A stretch of 64,000 bases of DNA from Candidatus Thiovulum stygium (lineage in GTDB: Bacteria; Campylobacterota; Campylobacteria; Campylobacterales; Thiovulaceae). A model generated the notes under the pieces. The model ran no database searches. It worked only from the letters and a program-made list of their open reading frames with translations, and had not been told where the DNA came from. Where the stretch lies: NCBI GenBank assembly GCA_021582295.1, contig CP091137.1, positions 1,444,001 through 1,508,000 on the forward strand, read 5' to 3'. Positions 37,701 to 46,686 of this stretch are shown here, piece after piece (positions within the stretch are counted from its first letter, which is position 1; every line of letters starts with the position of its first letter). The translations under genes were made by a program, and so were the position numbers.

Positions 37701-38080
37701 AATGGATTTCCCATATATTTTTTTACAGTCAAAGTATCTTTATCGATCCAAGCTGTTAAACCGCAAGAAGCCTCACAATTTGAACAAGCAGTTGGAACAA
37801 TCATAAAATTATTAACTTTTATACCGTTAGGATTTTCATCACTTTGAATACCTTTTCGATCGATACCACCTCGTTTCCAATCTTCACCATCTAACTCTTT
37901 AAAATCATCCCATTGTTCCAATGGTGGATAAAAATTAAGATTTGATGGTGTTGTAGAAAATTCTCCTTCAGCTTGAAGTTCTGGGGAGATTCCACTAAAA
38001 ATCGATTTTGATACAGCAATGCCTCCAATGGCTAATGCTGAACCTTTTAAAAAATTTCTTCTATTTTCAAAAAACATCAT
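34724..38080 (-). CDS. Tat-exported molybdopterin oxidoreductase catalytic subunit (DMSO reductase family)
   Basis: A 1118-aa catalytic subunit. The Tat signal has RRNFLKG at residues 7-13. A [4Fe-4S] site follows: CSNCEASCGL, then GRNCAKGYAV. The molybdopterin core includes HTNICSSNGRTPTIQW, whose cysteine may bind molybdenum, and VMDPRLSNSAG. The C-terminal MGD-binding domain lies around THTRSVNSKHL-type and SIGDAHRLGLKRGD segments. The length and the NrfD and FeS partners place it with the tetrathionate, polysulfide, thiosulfate and sulfite enzymes; the gene order FeS-NrfD-catalytic is that of ttrBCA in Salmonella. The substrate cannot be fixed from sequence. GATGAGGT lies at 34969-34976. 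Confidence 0.85.
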   Translation of the reverse strand: MMFFENRRNFLKGSALAIGGIAVSKSIFSGISPELQAEGEFSTTPSNLNFYPPLEQWDDFKELDGEDWKRGGIDRKGIQSDENPNGIKVNNFMIVPTACSNCEASCGLTAWIDKDTLTVKKYMGNPLHVGSRGRNCAKGYAVQSQMYDPDRIPFPLKRAEGTKRGEGKWVRTTWDDALATIGKKMNETLKNGDDLSKKSVMYHVGRPNENGFTPRVWHSLGVDSYNSHTNICSSNGRTPTIQWANDDRTSPDWANAKLIFLNSSHAADAGHYFQQSAGFIADARKKGGKLVVMDPRLSNSAGIADLWLAPWPGTEPVIYLYLTNRILQENKVDNNFVKSWVNWDRLMKNKNYLQFMLDKKYITKLPKDDSYESFIELLKDLYAPYTLEYASEESKVPAKKLEKLYEMFIWAGDSISSYFWRASAAGNRGGWMSGRTGYLPIVLRGAIGTEGGTFFHHWHVIDLGREGGGATVGDGKIPQVDHWNELTWPPEWPLSTYEMSYLLPHLLSDTEWQDKWTKRGLKVPRKLSVYAPRMYNPVWINPDGFRWIDVLKDETKMELTFNLSPTWSETNWYVDYILPVGLAGERHDQHSEATMPARWTSFRQPVLRVALEKSGWTPKNPNRGTLEAHIKAGLGEIWEENEFWMDLVVNHVDPDGSLGIKKHWESKLHAGKPVTVAEYYNEAFSKLPNLVKTVKSNSKYQNIDFPIYKYMQDHGTWLEEDKIYHAQAHEIHETTESFYDASKNQNVDINYFVSHGHKYNKEHVYRDEFGVLIYHHGDERKSIGIEINGKLHEGFATLSKKLDFFAEWLIDWKWAEYAIPFYPRTEQEKEEMIHLVSHVNHKYMTETNSKGDSNAFALNTVFRLPYNIHTRSVNSKHLMEISQNHDPIWISIGDAHRLGLKRGDAVKVKIVDTVSGLESGYFIGMAVPTEGILPGTLACSHHAGRWKVVNSVEIKNGNSTGDFKPEGFTGTLGIMGVGAPLAEIEMINEDGKTGRLRWKEGIKPFKPWQFAKYNRDVDNIWWDGLSGAWQNAVAAPHPDPVSGMHCWHQKVLLESINSGDKIGDVYVNYDNNLKVYQAWRDKLARPLTSKDKLRRPIHIKRPWVPISKKGYTVEILED

Positions 38081-38090
38081 GACTCCTAAA

Positions 38091-38996
38091 TTAGCTCATT
38101 GGTAAAAGTTGCGGAATAATTAGCCAAACATGTTTAACTAGCCATAAACCAGCAATAGCTGATAGCGAAGCTAAAGGCATTGTGCCATAAGATTTATTCG
38201 AAACACTTAACCAAACTAAGAACATTGGAACGATATAAGCTAAAGTTTGACCAATCCAAAACATAGATGCATAAGCTCCCCCCTCTTTTACATATTTAAG
38301 AACTGCTCCTACTTCTTCGGCTTTCATTGAACCAAAGATATATTCGCCCATATATAATAAAAATGCTGTAAATGCTGATAGACCTAAAATAATTGCTAAA
38401 TCTTTTTTTGCATCTTCAGAAAAACTATTATTACCAATAAGTAAAAGAGTTGCTGAACCGACAAGAATTGCTGAAAGAGTCATTTGAACCATTTCAGTTG
38501 GCATTTGCCATAATTCTCTAGCTGTTGATTCAGCCATTATTCCAGCTGTATATAAAGTTACAGGAATAGCTAATATAACTGCTAATGGAAAAAATGAATC
38601 ATAAATAGAATCTCGTTTGAAATGTTTTGCTCCAGCCATAATAAATAAAACAGCTACTAAAATAGTAACTATCCAAGCTCCGACTGTAATTGCTGATGTC
38701 CAATGTGGATAAAAAAATATATGCCAAAATCTAAACATTTGATGTAAATCAAGAACTGTAAATAGTAAAAATATATGTATAAAAATTATCGAAATAATTA
38801 TAATAGGCATTTTAATTGCTTTAATTGTTTCGTCATTAGGATATTTTTTTAATAAATAAAAACCGACAAATAAAATACCAGTTCCGATACTTTTTGCCCA
38901 CATATTCATAGTTATAATCCAGCCCCAAACAATTCCTGGAAGAGCTACATCAAGTGTTACGATTGCTTGAGTTGCAGGTATTGAATGTTCAACCAT
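38091..38996 (-). CDS. NrfD-family membrane quinol-interacting subunit
   Basis: A 301-aa protein with about eight hydrophobic segments, such as LPGIVWGWIITMNMWAKSIG, SAITVGAWIVTILVAVLFIM and LAYIVPMFLVWLSVSN. NrfD/PsrC-type subunits exchange electrons between the quinone pool and the FeS subunit. It overlaps the FeS gene by one base (its start uses the A of the upstream stop) and ends 10 nt before the catalytic subunit, so the three genes are one operon. The direction of electron flow, oxidation or reduction, is not readable. Confidence 0.85.
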   Translation of the reverse strand: MVEHSIPATQAIVTLDVALPGIVWGWIITMNMWAKSIGTGILFVGFYLLKKYPNDETIKAIKMPIIIISIIFIHIFLLFTVLDLHQMFRFWHIFFYPHWTSAITVGAWIVTILVAVLFIMAGAKHFKRDSIYDSFFPLAVILAIPVTLYTAGIMAESTARELWQMPTEMVQMTLSAILVGSATLLLIGNNSFSEDAKKDLAIILGLSAFTAFLLYMGEYIFGSMKAEEVGAVLKYVKEGGAYASMFWIGQTLAYIVPMFLVWLSVSNKSYGTMPLASLSAIAGLWLVKHVWLIIPQLLPMS

Positions 38997-39631
38997 TAAT
39001 GATGACCTCCAATAAATTTTAAATGAGTAATATTATTAAAGAGTTGATGACCCTCTTTTCGAGTTGAAGCAAGAGGATTAAGATGAACTTCGCCTCCACC
39101 AACATAATAATGTTTAGGAAAAGTTCCTTTTTCAGGTTTTCGAACACGAACATTATGAGTCATAATATATTGACTTATACCACTTGAAACATCTTCGACA
39201 TCGCCAAAAATATTTGCTTCAACAGGACAAGCAACAACACAAGAAGGCATTAAACCAGAAGATACACGATGAGCACAGAATGTACATTTATCAGCGGTAT
39301 TTGTTTCAGGGTCCATATAAATAGCTCCATAAGGACAAGCCATAATACAACCTGCACAACCGATACATCTATCTTTATCGATATTGACAATACCATTATC
39401 GAGATAATGCAATGCAGAAACTGGACATATTCTCTCACAAGGAGCATCTTCGCAATGATTACATCTTAAAGGTGTAAAAGTTCGCTTTGTGTCAGGAAAA
39501 AACCCAACATCAATATATTTTACTCTTAATCTCCAAGAACTGATAGGAACTTCGTTTTCAACCTTACAGGCAACTTCGCATCCTTTACAACCCATACAGA
39601 GATTTAAATCAACTAAAAAACCAAACTTCAT
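38996..39631 (-). CDS. Four-cluster [4Fe-4S] electron-transfer subunit
   Basis: About 211 aa with 16 cysteines in four ferredoxin-like motifs: CMGCKGCEVAC, CNHCEDAPCERICPV, CIGCAGCIMACPYGA and CTFCAHRV with CVVACP. It passes electrons between the NrfD and catalytic subunits. A TTG at 39661 would add ten residues, but I chose the ATG at 39631, giving MKFGFLVDLNLC, because AAAGG lies 9-10 nt before it. It has no Tat signal, so it either travels with the Tat-signal partner or works in the cytoplasm. It is the first gene of the operon. Confidence 0.87.
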   Translation of the reverse strand: MKFGFLVDLNLCMGCKGCEVACKVENEVPISSWRLRVKYIDVGFFPDTKRTFTPLRCNHCEDAPCERICPVSALHYLDNGIVNIDKDRCIGCAGCIMACPYGAIYMDPETNTADKCTFCAHRVSSGLMPSCVVACPVEANIFGDVEDVSSGISQYIMTHNVRVRKPEKGTFPKHYYVGGGEVHLNPLASTRKEGHQLFNNITHLKFIGGHH

Positions 39632-40072
39632 AGGGAGAACCTTTCTATAAAAAATTGACAAAATACTCCATTTCGGAGATTTTACTTAAAAAATTATAAG
39701 TAAAAAATTTGTTTATGTCTTAAATCAAATTCAAATCAAATTTTATAGTATAGATACTAAAAAAACAAAAAATAGAAAAAATAGAAATATCAAATTGGAA
39801 CGGATCAAAAAATAGAAATTAGATTTAATAAAAGCCTATGTGTAATAAATTTTGTTTTTTGAGATCAAATTAATTAAATTATAGATTTAATTTGCCATTT
39901 AATAAGCTTCGAGAATTTTATTAGTTTTAATAGCAGTTGTATTTATAAATTTACCTAATTCAGTAGGAATAAAGTAATAGTTGGAGATACTATCTCAACC
40001 TCATCAAAAACTTTTAATTTTTTGATAAGGTATAATAATTTATATGAAAATTGAGAGTTTTATATAAAAAAA
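39632..40072. other. Intergenic region between gltB and the molybdenum operon
   Basis: A 441-nt A+T-rich stretch that must hold the operon promoter. On the minus strand a 25-codon open tail ends at 39899 (residues FIPTELGKFINTTAIKTNK), which resembles a gene remnant, but it is too short to name. The gltB terminator hairpin lies at 39998-40031. Nothing else is supported. Confidence 0.4.
39998..40031 (-). terminator. Hairpin after gltB with a GATGAGGT arm
   Basis: ACCTCATCAAAAA (39998-40010) and TTTTTGATAAGGT (40019-40031) form a 13-bp stem with one G-T pair. One arm has the exact octamer and the other one change. It lies 42 nt past the gltB stop on the minus strand. No strong T-run follows. 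Confidence 0.65.
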
Positions 40073-43000
40073 TTAACTTCCATCTCCCGGATTTAAAATT
40101 AATTTTTTCATATTTTTAGGTTGAACAAGCCAAAAATATCTAATTTCAATTCTGAAACTATCGAGAATCTGTTTTGCTATTTTGCTACCTGTCTCATTAA
40201 AATAATCTTTTAAGAGTCGTTTTAAATAGTGTCTAGCTTCATTAGTTTCGTCTGTATCTATTCTTAATGCCTGAATTAGTTCTTGATTCATATTTTCGAT
40301 AAATGTTCTGTTTTTGTCATAAATAAATGCAACTCCACCAGTCATTCCAGCTCCAAAATTCAAACCAGTTCTACCAAGAACACAAACTATACCACCTGTC
40401 ATATATTCACAAGCATGATCACCAGTTCCTTCAACAACAGCAATTGCTCCAGAATTTCTAACTGCAAATCGTTCGCCTGTGCTACCAGAAGCATATAATC
40501 TACCGCCAGTTGCACCATATAAACATGTGTTACCTAAAGCCGAATAATGAGAACCTTGAAGATTTGACGAAATAATAATTTGACCACCGTGCATACTTTT
40601 ACCGACATAATCATTAGCAACACCATTTAAATAAATCGAAACACCATTATTTAAAAATGCTCCTAATGATTGACCAGCAGTTCCAGTTAGTTTAATTTTT
40701 ATACTTCCATCAGGTAAACCAATATCACCATAATATTTAGCAATTTCTCCAGAAATTCTTGCTCCAAAACTTCGATTTACATTCGTAATTTCGTGATTAA
40801 CAACTATATTATCTGAAGGATTTTTAATAGTATTTTTAATTTCAGAAAGAATTCCAATTTCAAAAGCATTATCATCAAATGGTTCATTATGTTTTTGCTG
40901 ACAAGTATCAAGAGAATTGATTCGATATAAAATCTTAGAAAAATCAAATTTTTTTGCAAATTCGCCATCAATAACTTGTAATAAATCAGATCTACCAATA
41001 ATTTCATTAATAGATTTATAACCTAGTTGAGATAATATTTCTCGAATGTCATCAGCAATAAAATGAAAAAATTTGATGATTTTATCAACAGTTCCAACAT
41101 AAAATTCACTTCGTAATCGTTCATCTTGAGTTGCAATACCAACTGAACATTTATTAAGATGACAAACTCGTAAAATTTTGCAACCAAGAATTGTTAAAAC
41201 AGAAGTGCCAAAACCAAAACTTTCAGCTCCGAGCATTGAAGCTTTAATAACATCGAGACCAGTTTTTAGACCGCCATCAGTTTGAAGTTCAACAAGAGTT
41301 CGCAAACCATTTGCTTTTAACGAATTATGAGCTTCACTTAGACCAATTTCCCAAGGATTTCCAGCAAATTTAATACTTGTTAGAGGTGCAGCACCAGTTC
41401 CACCGTCGCCACCAGAAATAATAATTTTGTCGGCATAAGCTTTAGCAACACCAGAAGCGATTGTTCCGACACCAGCAGTCGAAACTAATTTAACAGAAAT
41501 TCTAGCTTCAGGATTAACTTGCTTTAAGTCAAAAATAAGCTGTGCTAAATCTTCTATCGAATATATATCATGATGAGGTGGAGGCGAAATAAGTGTTACT
41601 CCTGGAGTTGTATATCTTAATTGAGCAATTAATGCAGTAACTTTATGTCCAGGTAATTGTCCGCCTTCGCCAGGTTTTGCACCTTGAGCAACTTTAATTT
41701 GAATTTCTTCGGCACTTCTTAAATATTCTGGTGTAACACCAAAACGACCAGAAGCAACTTGTTTAATTTTGCTATTTTTAACAGTTCCGAATCGCTCTCG
41801 AGCTTCTCCACCTTCACCTGAATTTGATTGTCCGCCAAGAGTATTCATAGCTTCAGCCATAGCTTCATGTGCTTCTGGAGAAATAGATCCTAAACTCATA
41901 GCAGCTGAAACAAATCTTTTAAAGATCTCCTCTTTTGATTCGACCTCATCGATATTAATTGGTTTTCTATCAGATTTAAATTTAAAGAAATCTCGAATAT
42001 ATTTTTGACCTCGATTATGAAGCATTTCTCGTAGATCATCAAAACCTCGACCATCAGCACCTTTATGAATAGCATGAATTACAGATGGCGAAAAATCGTG
42101 ATATTCTTTACCATGTAAATATTTATAAAAACCACCCATATCAAGTGGATATATTCTTTGAATTGATTTATTAAAAGCATTTTTATGGGCTTTTTTAACT
42201 CGTTCTTCAATATCACTATAATTTAATCCGCCAATTAAATTATCAGAATCTGGAAAACATTCTCGAGAAACTTCATCAGAAAGACCAATAATATCAAATA
42301 GTGATGAACTTCTATAAGATGCAACTGTTGATATACCCATTTTAGACATTATTTTTAATAAGCCACTATTTAAAGCAGTAACAACAGATTTGATACCCTC
42401 TTTACATTCGTTCATCGATTTGTTATCTTGTTTTGATAATTTGTCATGAACAGTCGAAAATAATAAATATGGATGTATTGCAGTAGCTCCATAACCAATT
42501 AAAGTTGCAACTCCATGTGGATCATGAATTTCACCAGATATTGCTATTGTCGAAACAAGATGTCTAATTTTATTTTCGATAAGTCTTACATTAAGTCGTC
42601 CAATAACAAGAAGCATTGGTATCGTTGGAAATTCTGAATTAACTTCTTTATCAGAAAGAACTACAAATCTAACTCCATCATTTTTGACATCATTAATAAT
42701 TGTATCGATTAAATTTTCAAGAGATTCTTTTAGACTTTTTTTCATAATAATAGAATAAGTTCTATTTTTATAAATAGGATCATATTTTGGATTTCTTGGC
42801 TGACCAAATGATAAAACAACATTTAAACGATCTCGAGTTAATATTGGTGTTGTAGATTTTATTCGTCTTGCATTATCTGAAGTTTCATTTAAAATATTAA
42901 ATACTTGACCAAAACCAGTATTTAAACTCATAACTACTTTTTCTCGAATTGGATCAATTGGAGGATTAGTTACTTGAGCAAATTTTTGTCTAAAATAATC

Positions 43001-44493
43001 AGAAAAACTTCTATTTTGATCAGAAAAAACGGCCATTGGAGTATCATCGCCCATAGAACCAACAGCTTCTTTACCATCTTTATACATTGGTTCGATAACT
43101 TGTTCAAGAACTTCATGAGTAATATTAAAATATCTCTGTTTTTCCGAAAGCTCTTTTTCGCATTTATTATCATTGCAATTTTGTTCATTAATATGTTCTT
43201 GAACATAAATCATATTTTCATTGATCCAGTCCATATAATTTTTTGAGTCTTTTAAATATTCGTTAATTTCATTATTTCTCAAAATTCGACCAAATTTAAG
43301 ATCTAAACCGATCATTTGACCACTTTGTAATCGACCTCGTTCGCGAATATTTTCATCAGGGATATCTATAACACCATATTCAGAAGATACTAAAAAAGTA
43401 TCATCAGAAGTGATAATATATTTTGCAGGTCTTAAGCCATTTCGGTCAAGAATCGTAGCAATATATCTACCATCAGTTACTGATAAAGCTGCTGGACCAT
43501 CCCAAGCTTCAAAAAAAGTGCTTCGATATTCGTAATAAGCTCTCATTTTTGCATCAATCGATGGAGCATTTTGCCAAGGTGCAGGAATTATCGTTCGAAC
43601 TGCTTTGAAAAAATCTACTCCATTAATTAATAAAAATTCTAAAAAATTATCTAATGAAGCACTATCTGAACCACCATTTTGAATAATAGGCAAAATTCTA
43701 GTTAGTTCTTCATCACTAAAAACTTCACTTTTAATATTTTCAGTTTTTATTTTGACATTAACTCTATTGCCTGTAACAGAATTTATTTCACCATTATGAG
43801 CGATATTTCTAAATGGTTGAGAAAGTCGCCATTGAGGAAGAGTATTCGTAGAAAATCTTTGATGAAAAAGAGCAAATGAAATTTTAAAATCGCGATCATT
43901 TAAGTCTCGATAAAATTCTCGAATATGAGTTGGCATAACGAGACCTTTATAAGAAATAGTATCACTAGAAAAACTTGAAATATAAAAATCACGATTATTT
44001 TCGAATAATAGTTCTGTTTCTCGTCTAGCCAAATATTGTAAAGCAGAAAATCTTTTTGTAGCCATAATCGAATTAGGAACTATAAAAATTTGTCTAATTT
44101 TAGGCAAACTTTTTTTGCTTCTTCACCTAAAGCATTAATATCAATAGGAACATCTCTTTGAAGAATCATTTTGAGATCATTATTTTCACAAATTTCACTA
44201 AATTTATCAATTTGAGATTCGTCTTTAAAAAATAGCATTGCTACTGAATATTGACTTGGTAATTCGATACTATTTTTTTTGGCAATCTTATTCATAAAAT
44301 CATGTGGCATAGATAGAAGTAATCCACTTCCATCTCCTGTTTTACCATCGGCAGCAACTGCTCCCCGATGCATCATTCTTTCAAGAGCAGTAATTGCATC
44401 TTGTAAATTTTTATGTGAAGCTCTATTTTTAATATTTGCTATAAGTCCAAAGCCACAATTATCTTTGAACATCGATTGAAGATTATTAATCAC
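40073..44493 (-). CDS. gltB: Glutamate synthase large subunit, split by a one-base frameshift
   Basis: GltB makes glutamate from glutamine and 2-oxoglutarate. The gene lies in two frames. The first (44493 to about 44110) gives the N-terminal nucleophile after a 12-residue propeptide: DNCGFGLIANI, Cys13. The second (about 44107 to 40073) gives the rest: the glutaminase end, the FMN barrel with SGGDGGTGAAPLTSIKF, the 3Fe-4S cysteines GCKILRVCHLNKCSVGIATQ, and the C-terminal beta-helix. At 44110-44116 lie seven A (minus strand); eight would join the frames as KKSLPKIRQIF and give 1473 aa, a normal length. The zero frame there reads A AAA AAA G, a slippery heptamer. Causes could be sequencing error, slippage or real mutation. 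No gltD is next to it. Confidence 0.9.
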
Positions 44494-44737
44494 ACATATT
44501 CTCCGCGCTAATTTGCTATTTTTAGAAACATTATAAATAAAATATTTAAATTTTTAATTTTGATTCTAAAAAATCACTAATGTCTCGAATTTTATCAAAA
44601 TATTTTAAATCCCTTTTCAATCCTATTAATGGCAAAAAGTAAAGACTTTATAGTTGAGATTAAGCTTAATTAATTTATTATTTATAGAAGCTTCGCTTTC
44701 GGAATATATTTTTTTAATACTGAAAGAGAAACTTATC

Positions 44738-44945
44738 TTAAAATTCTGTTATAAATTTAGTTATAAAATAACCACCAATTAATAACCAAATAAACATTAC
44801 TCCAGCAGTATAAATTGGCATAAACCATTCCTAGAACAATACCTACAACAAGAGGAGAAAAACCTAAATTCTGAATTTCTTTTATATTTGCAATAAAAGT
44901 AGAAACAGTTGCTAAAAATAAAACTAGCAAAATCCCTTGAAACAT
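44738..44945 (-). pseudogene. Remnant of a YeiH/UPF0324-family membrane protein
   Basis: The minus strand begins with a good start (AGGATTTCTTT-ATG) and about 46 codons of a YeiH-type N-terminus: VSTFIANIKEIQNLGFSPLV, then VGIVLGMVYAN. After that the frame changes. A second frame gives GVMFIWLLIGGYFITKF to a TAA at 44738, which fits the C-terminus of the same family. The large middle, about eight membrane helices, is absent. This is a deletion-scarred pseudogene; YeiH proteins are putative sulfate exporters. Confidence 0.65.
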
Positions 44946-45004
44946 AAAGAAATCCTAATAAAATAAAATTGAAAAGATAGTGTGATAATAAAGAAAAAGA
45001 AGAT

Positions 45005-45185
45005 TGACCGAATAGCCGTCCCAGAAAGAGTCTAGTTCGCAAAAGCAACACCAAACTTGACTATGAATCAAACTTTAGGTAAAACTAACGAGAGTTTCGC
45101 ACACCGTTTCATTACGAATAGTCTAAAAAAACTTTGTTCGAACCGCAAAAATTTGGAGAATCGAACTATCCAGCCGACTAGAATT
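45005..45185. ncRNA. Candidate structured RNA, family unknown
   Basis: This 180-nt stretch has no convincing gene, yet its G+C content is clearly higher than its flanks, a common mark of RNA genes in A+T-rich genomes. Nested pairings exist: TAGTTCG (45034-45040) with CGAACTA (45162-45168), extended by AGTC and GACT across a bulge; GACTAT (45059-45064) with ATAGTC (45118-45123); and inside, AAACT with AGTTT. This gives one long imperfect rod, a shape known from 6S RNA. I could not match tRNA, tmRNA, SRP RNA or RNase P RNA. The strand cannot be decided. Confidence 0.4.
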
Positions 45186-45229
45186 TTAACACATTTAGTA
45201 AAATAATCTTGTAAGTCTCTTTTTTTATT

Positions 45230-46147
45230 TTAAAATTCGTTTTTATTTTTAATTACAATAGCAAAAGTTAAAAATATTAAAGATAATAAAAGAGGATAAA
45301 AATATAAATATTCTTTAATTTCATGTTCGCGATCTTTTATTTCTCGTTTTTCTAAAAGATCAATTTGATTATAAATTTCTTCTAATTCTCGATTACTACG
45401 AGCTATAAAAAATTGACCACCAGTTGAAACAGCAATTTCTTCTAATTCAAAAGGATTAATTTCACCTTCGCGACCAATTCCAATTGTATAAATTTTAATT
45501 TTATATTTTTTAGCTAATTTTATAGCATCTTCTAATTTTATATTACCTGCAGTATTAATACCATCAGTTAATATTATAGCAATATTGGTGCTATTATTTT
45601 CATCTTTTAAAAGTGAAACACTTTGACCAATTGAATCATAAAGAGCTGTTGATTTTCCAGCAATACCAATATGCATATTTCCAACAATTTCACGAAGAAT
45701 TTCTCGATCGAAAGTTAAAGGTGAAGCAACAAAAGCATATTCTGCAAATACAACTAAACCTAAATTATCGCCTTCTCTTTTAGTTATAAAATCCATAACA
45801 ATTTTTTTAACAACTTCAAAACGGTTTAAAACTGGATTATTTTCGTGGAATCCACCAGCTCTCATAGAATCACTAGTATCTAAAACAAGAGCTATATTTA
45901 AACCAACTTTTGGATCACTTTTAAGAGTTAAAATTTTATATGGCGAAGCCATTGTAACTATTAAAAAAATAATAGCTAACCATTTAAAAATAGATGTCCA
46001 ATTCTTTTCAATAATATTTATTTGATTTAAAAATTTAAAAGTTGGAAAGATAATTGCTCCACTTTTTGGCGGACAAAATTTTGCACAAGTTATAAAAACA
46101 GGTATTAATATAAAAGCCATTGGATATAAAAAAAATATATCATTCAT
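45230..46147 (-). CDS. BatA-like von Willebrand A domain membrane protein
   Basis: A 305-aa protein: two membrane segments near the N-terminus (YPMAFILIPVFITCAK, FKWLAIIFLIVTMASP), a vWA domain, and a C-terminal membrane segment (LYFYPLLLSLIFLTFAIVI). The metal site is LVLDTSDSM (DxSxS), with TALYDSIG and LTDGINTAG. This layout is that of BatA/BatB aerotolerance-type proteins, which work with a MoxR ATPase; none is visible here. It overlaps the preceding small gene by 8 nt. The function of Bat proteins in this phylum is not settled. Confidence 0.85.
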   Translation of the reverse strand: MNDIFFLYPMAFILIPVFITCAKFCPPKSGAIIFPTFKFLNQINIIEKNWTSIFKWLAIIFLIVTMASPYKILTLKSDPKVGLNIALVLDTSDSMRAGGFHENNPVLNRFEVVKKIVMDFITKREGDNLGLVVFAEYAFVASPLTFDREILREIVGNMHIGIAGKSTALYDSIGQSVSLLKDENNSTNIAIILTDGINTAGNIKLEDAIKLAKKYKIKIYTIGIGREGEINPFELEEIAVSTGGQFFIARSNRELEEIYNQIDLLEKREIKDREHEIKEYLYFYPLLLSLIFLTFAIVIKNKNEF

Positions 46148-46364
46148 GTTCGATAACCTCTAAAAATATAGCTAATTTTGCTCGAACCTCATTACTGATT
46201 GGAGGAACACTCTTTTTATATTTATAAATTTCAAGTGCTGATTCAAGTTCTCTAAAAAGATTTTCACTTCGTCTATTTTCGCCTACAATCAATTGAATGA
46301 GTTCCCGTCCAATTTCAGTAATTCGATATGCACTAGTTTTTGAATCATTTAAATCAAGATTCAT
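46140..46364 (-). CDS. Small protein of the Bat cluster, unknown
   Basis: A 74-aa soluble, mostly helical protein (SAYRITEIGRELIQLIVGEN, then FRELESALEIYKYKK). It overlaps the vWA gene by 8 nt and follows a tiny membrane protein by 11 nt, so it belongs to the same operon. Small proteins occupy this place in Bat clusters of related bacteria. I know no function for it. Confidence 0.65.
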   Translation of the reverse strand: MNLDLNDSKTSAYRITEIGRELIQLIVGENRRSENLFRELESALEIYKYKKSVPPISNEVRAKLAIFLEVIEHE

Positions 46365-46375
46365 TAATTCAGAAA

Positions 46376-46537
46376 TTAACTTTTTTTAGAATTCTGTTTA
46401 AAATTTATATATTTAGATATAAATTTAGTGATAAAATATAAAAACATAACTAAAAAAATAGTTGTGCCTATTAAATAATAAAGAGAATATTCAACTATTT
46501 CAACAATAGGTTCAATGTCGTTTGGCAAACTATCCAA
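46376..46537 (-). CDS. Tiny membrane protein at the head of the Bat cluster
   Basis: A 53-aa product from a TTG start at 46537, with GAGGTG seven bases upstream, a good ribosome site that decides the start. It reads SLPNDIEPIVEIVEYSLYYL, then a membrane segment (IGTTIFLVMFLYFITKF) and a basic tail (QNSKKS). This acidic-proline head with one helix and a basic tail resembles the start of DUF4381-type proteins found between DUF58 and vWA genes in Bat operons. No ATG-initiated frame is present, so it is easily missed. Confidence 0.65.
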   Translation of the reverse strand: MDSLPNDIEPIVEIVEYSLYYLIGTTIFLVMFLYFITKFISKYINFKQNSKKS

Positions 46538-46644
46538 TTATGCACCTCGTTTTATTTTTTTTGTAATTTTACAAAAACTTAAATATCAGTTTAAAATTTA
46601 TATTTTGACTAAAAATAAGTAGTGATTTTTAATTTTGGAATTTG

Positions 46645-46668
46645 ACCTCATCAAAGAACTGATGAGGT
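46645..46668. terminator. Hairpin after glmS made of an inverted GATGAGGT pair
   Basis: ACCTCATC (46645-46652) and GATGAGGT (46661-46668) pair, with CA and TG adding two more, around AAGAAC-like loop bases. It lies 19 nt past the glmS stop on the minus strand. The long T-run (TTTATTTTTT) is on the plus side, so termination of glmS would rely on the stem more than on a U-tract. Confidence 0.7.
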
Positions 46669-46686
46669 TTATTTTTTAAAATATTT

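Noticed and set aside
34724-38080. Open frames antisense to the molybdopterin subunit
   Set aside because: Low-complexity translations without ribosome sites or domains; they follow from the base composition of the real gene.
39632-39661. TTG start ten codons upstream of the FeS subunit
   Set aside because: No ribosome site before it, whereas AAAGG precedes the ATG at 39631 and the shorter N-terminus fits the family.
39899-39975. Topoisomerase-like C-terminal fragment
   Set aside because: FIPTELGKF is suggestive, but 25 codons are too few to name a gene; noted only in the intergenic entry.
40073-44107. Antisense frames of 66-90 codons across gltB
   Set aside because: They lie wholly inside a conserved gene, lack start signals and show no recognisable domain.
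45005-45185. tRNA or tmRNA in the G+C-rich gap
   Set aside because: GTTCGA-like loops are present, but no acceptor stem, CCA end or tag-coding frame can be built.
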